Assembly: GCF_032854445.1 (NCBI RefSeq) | Contig: NC_088301.1 | Location: 22,685,808-22,749,807 of the forward strand | Origin: Liolophura sinensis | Lineage: Eukaryota; Mollusca; Polyplacophora; Chitonida; Chitonidae | Direction of reading: 5' to 3' | Length of the DNA: 64,000 nt | In this document: one piece after another, positions 57,791 through 64,000 of the stretch | Layout: the number at the start of each line of letters is the position of its first letter | Position numbering within the stretch: the first letter of the stretch is position 1 | Position numbers and translations under genes: made by a program | The notes under the pieces: generated by a model | The model's database searches: none | Told to the model about the DNA's origin: nothing | The model's input: only the letters and a program-made list of their open reading frames with translations

Positions 57791-58168
57791 ATGTCTGGAC
57801 GTGGTAAAGGAGGAAAGGCAAAGAGTGGCAAGAGCCAAACCCGATCATCGAGGGCCGGCCTACAGTTTCCTGTAGGCCGTATCCACCGATTTCTGAGGAA
57901 AGGGAACTACTCTAACCGTGTCGGGGCAGGGGCTCCCGTTTACCTGGCCGCTGTGATGGAATACTTGACCGCTGAGGTGTTGGAGCTGGCTGGAAACGCT
58001 GCCCGAGACAACAAAAGGAGGACCATCATCCCTCGTCACCTGCTGCTGGCCGTTCGTAACGACGAGGAGCTGAACAGGCTGCTGCCCGGAGTGGCCATTG
58101 CCAAAGGAGGAGTTCTGCCAAACATCCAGTCTGTTCTTCTGCCCAAGAAGTCCAAGAAATCTCAGTGA
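57791..58168 (+). CDS. Histone H2A, complete, with unusual substitutions
   Basis: An intronless 125-residue core histone, starting [20 protein letters not shown]. The histone fold is complete ([40 protein letters not shown]) and the acidic patch is intact ([16 protein letters not shown]). Unlike near-invariant animal H2A, it has [16 protein letters not shown] where DNKKTRIIPRHLQLAI is usual, and [11 protein letters not shown] where LLGGVTIAQGG is usual. It ends in [11 protein letters not shown] without the H2A.X SQ(E/D)phi extension. It packages DNA as an H2A-H2B dimer in the nucleosome. TATA box and 3' stem-loop mark it as replication-dependent. No H2B, H3, H4 or H1 partner is intact nearby. 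Confidence 0.96.
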   Translation: MSGRGKGGKAKSGKSQTRSSRAGLQFPVGRIHRFLRKGNYSNRVGAGAPVYLAAVMEYLTAEVLELAGNAARDNKRRTIIPRHLLLAVRNDEELNRLLPGVAIAKGGVLPNIQSVLLPKKSKKSQ

Positions 58169-58197
58169 GTCGCTGTTTCCAAGTGACAAAATCCAAA

Positions 58198-58213
58198 GGC
58201 CCTTTTCAGGGCC
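58198..58213 (+). terminator. Histone mRNA 3' stem-loop
   Basis: GGCCCTTTTCAGGGCC: a six-pair stem and TTTC-type four-base loop, 29 bp after the stop codon. It is bound by SLBP and directs histone pre-mRNA cleavage without polyadenylation. Confidence 0.95.
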
Positions 58214-58224
58214 AACCATTCTTC

Positions 58225-58236
58225 CGAAAGAACTCG
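58225..58236 (+). promoter_or_regulatory. Histone downstream element
   Basis: Purine-rich CGAAAGAACTCG lies about 12 bp after the stem-loop, as expected for the U7 snRNA pairing site; cleavage would fall between the two. Confidence 0.75.
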
Positions 58237-58239
58237 ATA

Positions 58240-58670
58240 ATCAAGCATTTTGTTTATTTCTCTTCTGAGAGAACTACCGTCACGAAAAGTGTTCCATTAT
58301 TAATATGTGCAAGACGTTTTGGTAATATTAATAATTATTTTCTATAATTAGGCCTATACCGTGATATTCCTGTAGATGTGCGTAACATTTCTGCATAGAT
58401 ATTTAGTGAATTACACACCAGCTTGTGCTATACAAAAAACCGATCATAATAATGTATGCACATAAATTAACATGTGGGAAACGGTTAAATAGATTACCTA
58501 GGTAACAAATCATTACAACATATAGGGCCAATATATAGTTTCAGTCAAAAACAACAGCAGCAGGTCGTGTAGTAATAGGCGGCCAGGCTTAATTTAGGCG
58601 ACCATCGGGGAGTATTTGATCCGATCACTAAAGCGTCCCAGTTTGGGAGCACCTGGACAAGGAGGTTAGT
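58240..58670. other. Intergenic DNA, no gene seen
   Basis: No exon or recognised repeat. Confidence 0.4.
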
Positions 58671-58679
58671 CCTTTAAGT

Positions 58680-58746
58680 GTATAGAAACAAGATGGCCGA
58701 TACAGTTTACATTGGTTGACAGGTTGACAACAACTACAAAGGAAAG
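58680..58746 (+). other. Possible promoter and untranslated first exon (EFCAB7?)
   Basis: CAAGATGGCCGATACAG resembles the YY1-type AAGATGGC motif common at housekeeping transcription starts. CAAAGGAAAG followed by GTATGC gives a possible donor at 58,747. The ATG here opens only an eight-codon frame. EFCAB7's start codon lies just behind an acceptor, so a 5'UTR exon must lie upstream, and this is a candidate. Confidence 0.3.
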
Positions 58747-59122
58747 GTATGCTTGTGTTTTTTTGTATAAGAGTTACTCGTACGTTTTTCCAGTCTTGCT
58801 TCTAAATATACATTCGGCAATCTAAAGAGCAGATTGGTTCAATGTGACACTGACTGTGCAGGTAGCATAACGCTGTTGGTGTTGTCAGCGCGATTGGTGC
58901 TGCGGCAAGTTCTAACATGACATCGTGGGCAACATAGAAGGTCCAATTTTCGATTGGCAGGGCGAACAGCTTGCTGCACTTGTTGGGTTGTTTGTTGGCT
59001 TTCTTGATCGATTTCTTGGGATTAGTACATTGTTGTGGAGGATGTTCAAGTGACAGTCGTTGGAGTATGAATTTTTTTTCATTTATTTAATTGTTATTTA
59101 TTCATTTCTTTTACAATTTCAG

Positions 59123-59188
59123 GACATTTGAAAAAACTTCAACTGTGAAAAAGTTCCTGCTTGTTATTGCATTACCTACAGAACCAGG
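59123..59188 (+). other. Possible 66-bp exon
   Basis: Bounded by ACAATTTCAG and GTAGGT. One frame is open (TFEKTSTVKKFLLVIALPTE), with no ATG. It could be a 5'UTR exon of EFCAB7 or a coding exon of an unrecognised gene. Splice signals only. Confidence 0.3.
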
Positions 59189-60515
59189 GTAGGTCTTTAA
59201 GCTTGTCTCATTATTTATGGGTATTTATACATGTTGATGCTTTCCAACACATCTCAACAAATGTACACTGAAGAATATTTAAAAAATAACTGCCACCAGT
59301 CTTGATGATAGTTGATACTAGCAAATTGTATACAATTAAGTAAATAATCAAGCTATGTGCAGTACTGGTAGAATTCATGTTGATTATGTAAAATAAACAT
59401 TCAAGGCAATGTTACCCTCCTGTTGGATGGCAGGCAAACAAGATGGGGACTGCCGATTGTCCATCACTATGACAACTTGACTTCCATTAGTGATCTCTTA
59501 CATTTTTTCCTCCCGTTTCGGGCATGTTTGCAAGGTTACCCTCTGCCTGAAATTGACTTCAAATGCTCGTAATAGTCGTCGTGGGAATGCCAAACATGCG
59601 TGCCAACTCTGATTTACATAAAGTATGAAGTGATGCTTTCACAATCATTTCGTTTCCCCATACTCGGCTGTTTGCCTTTCAGACCCATCGTGTCAAACAA
59701 TGTTTACAAACGTACCATAAGAGCAGACGACGATATGATGTCATGAATGTATTTATGACAACTTATAGTCTGTTTCCCATAAAAGGTTTGATGTATTTCT
59801 GTGTCTGTAAATTGATCTGAACATAAACGTAAGCACTTGGCGAAGCGCAATGCTGCAATGTTCTGGAAGTGACGAATACATATGTCCACTGTCTAGACTA
59901 TACATGTACATGTCCTGAATATAGTAATGCAGGTATAAAGGCATGTCGTGTTATGTAATTATATATTGCAACATGATATACATGTATGCCTATATGTAAT
60001 TATGTAACCAGATATAGGCCTCCTCTGAATTACGCATTCAGAACAATATAATTAACTATTTTCTAGTTAAAGTGGACTCTGTGGGTCAGCACTGACACGT
60101 TTATTAACCGACATCTTGTCCAACCCGACAACATTTATTGGTCCGTTTTCTGCTCCATTTGACAGTAATGTTAATTGCATTCAGTAACCGACTCTTGTCT
60201 ATTCTGAACATTGAAAATGGTTTGTTGTACAAAAATTTCCAGTGAGTGCTAATCTGCCTGCTCACCAGGTGACTGAAGATCAATGCGAAGGGAGATAATC
60301 TGCTTTTGTGAACTCTTGCCTACTTCAGCAGGTGGTGATCTGTCTTGATACTGTATGTTTCACGCGCGAGATGACGCTAAAAAAAATCCTAGATTGGAAT
60401 AAAAATAAAGCTGAAAATTCAACTTTTTATTCTGTTTGATCTTGATATGTGAACTGTGTCATTACAGTGTGGGCAAGGTGACATGTACACAAATACTGCC
60501 TGTCTCCTTTCACAG

Positions 60516-60766
60516 ATACTGCATGGCGTCTTCAGGCCAGCTGAGTGCACCCTCCCTGCTCTACACCTGCCCCCATTCAGTCTGTTCCCCACACCTCTGC
60601 CAGACCTCTTTGGGCTGTCACCCACAGAGCTCTTTTTAAACACGGATCATTTCTAACATCACCAGTGCAAGCTACTTAATTTCCGGACTGACTGCTGAGG
60701 CATTAAGAAAACTGTACTTTGAAGCCATGTTTACCCTCCATGATAATCTGCACATTAAGAAATAAA
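60516..60766 (+). other. Possible terminal exon with poly(A) signal
   Basis: A strong acceptor (CTGTCTCCTTTCACAG) precedes an open stretch of 46 codons (ILHGVFRPAECTL, then PFSLFPTPLPDLFGLSPTEL) to TAA at 60,654. AATAAA follows at 60,761. The product is not recognised. It could be the end of a short gene starting near 58,690 or an alternative short isoform. Confidence 0.3.
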
Positions 60767-60979
60767 ACCAAAGCTTTTCATGTATCCTTTAAGTTTTATT
60801 TCTATTTTTATATTCTCCAATGACATACAGTAGGAAAAAGATTTATTTTGACTGTAAAACAACAGTATAAATTGGTGTGGCATTTTAGACTCGACGCATG
60901 TAACACATTGACATTCATACATTTACAAGGTGTAAATCCATTACGAGATTTCAGCATGCACATCTATTTTCTTTGCTAG

Positions 60980-63957
60980 AAAATGTCGAAAAGATCTGGT
61001 CGTTCTGCGGGCTCATCAAGGAGCCAGAGTTCATCTTCAGAGTCTGACACGGTGCAAGATTGTAAGGCTGCTTTCTTAGTCATATTTGATGATCTAGAAG
61101 ATGAGATAGAGTCCAAGGACCAGCTAGAGGAAGGTAATAATAGGAACATGTTAGTAATCCCTTGTAATAGCATCATGATATGTAAAACAACTACATGTAC
61201 GTGTGCAGTGCTGTTATGTTAAATCGTTAGTGCAGTACTATTATGTTAAATTGTCAGTGCATTACTGTTATGTTAAATTGTCAGTGCAGTACTGTTATGT
61301 TAAATTGTCAGTGCAGTACTAATATGACAGTTGTAATATTTGAGAAATAAAAACAATAATTTGAAATTATTTTACACAAACTGCTTTCAGTATTTTAATA
61401 TTTTGCTTTGATCAGTGTTGCAGCAGGCAGGGAGGAACCCCACGGAGAAGATGCTGAGAAAATACTGGAGCAGTTCCACAGGTGAGTACAGGCGCTAATA
61501 AAAGGCCTGCTCTGAATTACCTCCCTTGTTACTTGATAGCGACTGTGACGTAACACGAGATTACTTTTTTGAGGCGTGAAACACTGAAAAGTGGGACCTA
61601 TTAAAACATGCAGTATGGAGGTTATGTGGCAACAGAATGAAAAAGACATGATATCAGCCTTTAATTGAGAGTCACACAATTGCTGAAAGATCTAAAATAA
61701 AGCCGATGCTTTTCAGTTTGGGTAAATTTATATATTTATATAGGTCAGGATTTTTAAATTACTTCTGCATGGATTAATCTATACATAATGCTTATTCTGG
61801 GTTTTCCAAATGAATTTAACATCTGAAGATTAAGAATTTTAACAAAAAAAAATTTTGAGAAATTAAAATCTAGATCTTCAGCTAGCTTATGCTGCTTTAA
61901 CTCCGAAACTTGCCATTAGCCATTTTCTGAGGGCACACCTAAACACAGGTTACTTCTCATAACTCACCTTTTAAACAGGAGAGTGACCTCTTGGGAGGTA
62001 ATTTGGAGCGGCCCTATTGTAAAGTACCCTCCATGCTGAAGGTACTTTATGGCACAAAATTATCTCGCCTCTAAATATCTAATAGCTTCTATTAGTCCAC
62101 AACTATTCTCTGTGGCAGGCATTATCTCACCTCTAACAGGCTTCTAGCATTTCCACAGGCAAATCAGCAACAGGTTATTGGTATCCTGGAGTTGTCTGTC
62201 GAAAAGCAAAGGAATAATGTGCATGCAGTGTAACTGTTAGGGCTGGAACCTATATGTGTATAGGATTTGAGAGGGGTCAGGAGGTTTGAAATATTGAACT
62301 TGGGTAATATTAAAATAAGAGACCCTGTGTGGTATAATAGTGCAAGAGAGAAATATAAATATTGTGAAAAGTTCCTACGGATGAAGATGTTTGATAAATG
62401 TGGTTTTGATAAATGGAAACTTTATTTTTGTTTTTTAAAAGTAGTGAACTTGGTTTTTGGTGGACAGTGAGGTGACCGCTTGCTTACTGCAAACTTCCTA
62501 GTAAGGAATATCGCAGATAGACTGTCGTATCCACAGTGACTGGCTAGGAATTTAGAACTCACTGCTTTGGCTTTAAGTAATGCGTTTTGTCAGGAACGTG
62601 ACAAAGGCCAGTGGTTTTCTTGGAGCACTCCGATTTCCTCCACCCACAGTGACTGCTGTCACAAAAGTGAAATATGCTTGGTGAAAGTATTGATGAAGTA
62701 CATTGGGAAATTCTGTCATTGCTCTGCAGACAGCCTGAGTTTTGATGACTTCGTGGAGATCTGTAGGAAAGAGCCTTGCACTTCTGCAGATGATCTGATG
62801 AAAGCTTTCAGAAAGATTGACACCAACGGAGACGGCTACATCTCCCGAGAAGAACTCTATGACATGATGACCACGGTGAGTTAGATATCTGCAGGCTTCC
62901 TATCCAAATATCGATGAAAAAAATTTAGGCAAAATTGACCAAATTTGTTCACTCAGCGTACTGTCATTATCTTAAGTGCAATTTGTGATAACAAAAATTG
63001 TGTGACTCCTGGACTACCATGGATAAGGACCTTATAATGGTTGACATGACTGTTCGTTTGTTTGGCCTCTATATGATGTTCAAATGGATTTTTGAGTATT
63101 AAATATATGGCAGATTAGGAAACCAATAAATCTTGAATGACAAAAAAAAAGTACGAGTGAGTACCCGATAGTGTTTGTCATAATGTTGGATCAGATTCAG
63201 CAGGAACTGGATTTGAACTCGCTACTAGGATGATGTGGTCTTGTCGTGAACTCCCTACTTGGTTAGAAAGTTACGTATAAGTTGTCAGCATGAATGAAGA
63301 GCTAAGAAATTTGGTAATAACCTAGCTGTTATTGAAGATTCAGAGTGTAAAACTGTCCCCAAATCCATTTTCATTTATTTTCTTTTAGAATTTTTGTTGC
63401 GTCAAAAAAAAAAACATTTATAGTAGGATAAAATATTTTGGCCGTTAAAAGACCAGTCAGGTCAAAAACCATTCTTGATAAGAATTCCCAGAATTCGTTG
63501 ATGAAAGATTTTCAGTTTCATTTTTATAATTCTCTCTGATACCTTTTAATAAGATTTCTTATGAATTACAAAGAACTTTAATGCACTAATAATAATGGGA
63601 AAAACCTTTGAAAATCTGTTCTAAAAAACTCACAGAATTAAAGAAAACAAGTTAAAGTATTTCTGGACACAGTTCTATGTCACCTATCATTTGAGGCTCA
63701 CCTAATTTATGACTTTATGAACAATTTAAACAACAAATAAATACATATCTCCAGTGAGAATGTTTCAGTACAAGTTTGAATCGGGTATATCACTGAATTC
63801 TGAAAGACTTGCAATTGAATTTATTCTCATGTTTTAATTTTATATATTGATTTTTTTTCATTTGTCGCAGAGAGGAGAGAAGATGTCAATGAGTGAAGTG
63901 AAGGCCATTATAGATGAGGTGGATGAGAACAAGGATGGCAAGTTAGATTACTCAGAA
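60980..63957 (+). CDS. EFCAB7: EF-hand calcium-binding domain protein 7, 5' half (runs off the window)
   Basis: Exons: 60,980-61,133 (ATG at 60,983), 61,416-61,481, 62,730-62,875 and 63,871-63,957. The gene continues beyond 64,000. The joined protein begins with a Ser-rich tail, then DCKAAFLVIFDDLEDEIESK, DQLEEVLQQAGRNPTEKMLR, KYW, SLSFDDFVEICRKEPCTSAD, DLMKAFRKIDTNGDGYISRE, RGEKMSMSEVKAIIDEVDEN. Block by block this matches what I recall of human EFCAB7 (AAYLTVF, SKDQL, LQHAGRNPSQK, KYW, FDDF, RGEKM). Two EF-hand loops are visible (DTNGDGYISREE and DENKDGKLDYSE), both with good calcium ligands. In vertebrates EFCAB7 tethers the EVC-EVC2 complex with IQCE at the base of cilia for Hedgehog signalling. 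The acceptor TTTCTTTGCTAG lies three bases before the ATG, so a 5'UTR intron exists. Confidence 0.93.
61200..61328 (+). repeat. 27-bp minisatellite in EFCAB7 intron 1
   Basis: About four and a half copies of GTCAGTGCAGTACTGTTATG plus TTAAATT, with few changes. Confidence 0.88.
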
Positions 63958-64000
63958 GTGAGCATTTAAAACAGAGACTTCAAATAAAAAGTTTCCTCAG

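Noticed and set aside
57860-58219. 119-codon minus-strand frame over the H2A gene
   Set aside because: Antisense shadow of the H2A coding sequence.
1-64000. CRISPR arrays, operons, riboswitches or prokaryotic islands
   Set aside because: The gene structure is eukaryotic throughout. The tandem arrays lack the alternation of constant repeats and unique spacers.

Overview
This window looks like nuclear DNA of an invertebrate animal, most likely a lophotrochozoan such as a mollusc or brachiopod. It is AT-rich, gene-poor and intron-rich, and it is full of tRNA-derived SINEs. The commonest SINE family carries a conserved core and ends in (AAATA)n-like tails. Animal genes with typical splice signals are present: EGF-like domain exons, an alpha-1,3-fucosyltransferase, a replication-type histone H2A with its 3' stem-loop, and EFCAB7. 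The exact phylum is inferred, not proven.

Layout. Positions 1-16,300 hold no convincing protein gene. They contain SINE pieces, a 27/81-bp minisatellite (about 6,610-7,650), a degenerate minisatellite (about 10,950-11,340), a MITE with a SINE inside it (12,515-12,888) and an exact 270-bp tandem array (13,234-14,215). Positions 16,381-26,868 (+) carry an eight-exon gene that I could splice in one phase from start to stop: signal peptide, five EGF-like modules, short stalk and hydrophobic tail, predicted GPI-anchored. Its introns carry MITEs, SINEs and two minisatellites that appear to have grown out of splice donors.

Positions 26,548-38,457 are a tandem segmental duplication of about 5.9 kb. 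Each unit has the last exon of the EGF gene and, on the opposite strand, a GT10 fucosyltransferase gene. The first fucosyltransferase copy is intact; the second is frameshifted near its C-terminus. Positions 39,000-48,700 are a repeat graveyard: SINEs, a transposon-like ORF relic, a broken BEL/Pao fossil and a GT31 beta-1,3-galactosyltransferase pseudogene.

Positions 49,800-51,420 hold unassigned coding-like segments on the minus strand. Positions 51,837-56,086 look like a 4.25-kb element bounded by inverted, GGGCCC-rich ends. It encloses a spliced minus-strand gene whose product ends in a DUF4806-like domain and a 355-bp higher-order tandem repeat. Just beyond it lie a damaged H2B-like gene and an H2A gene with unusual substitutions. 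From 60,980 to the window end is the 5' half of EFCAB7 (+), whose human orthologue acts in ciliary Hedgehog signalling. Its 5'UTR is probably spliced from exons further upstream.

The genes do not form a pathway. The main stories are local duplication (fucosyltransferase and EGF terminal exon), repeat growth at splice donors, and a candidate DUF4806 mobile element next to divergent histones.
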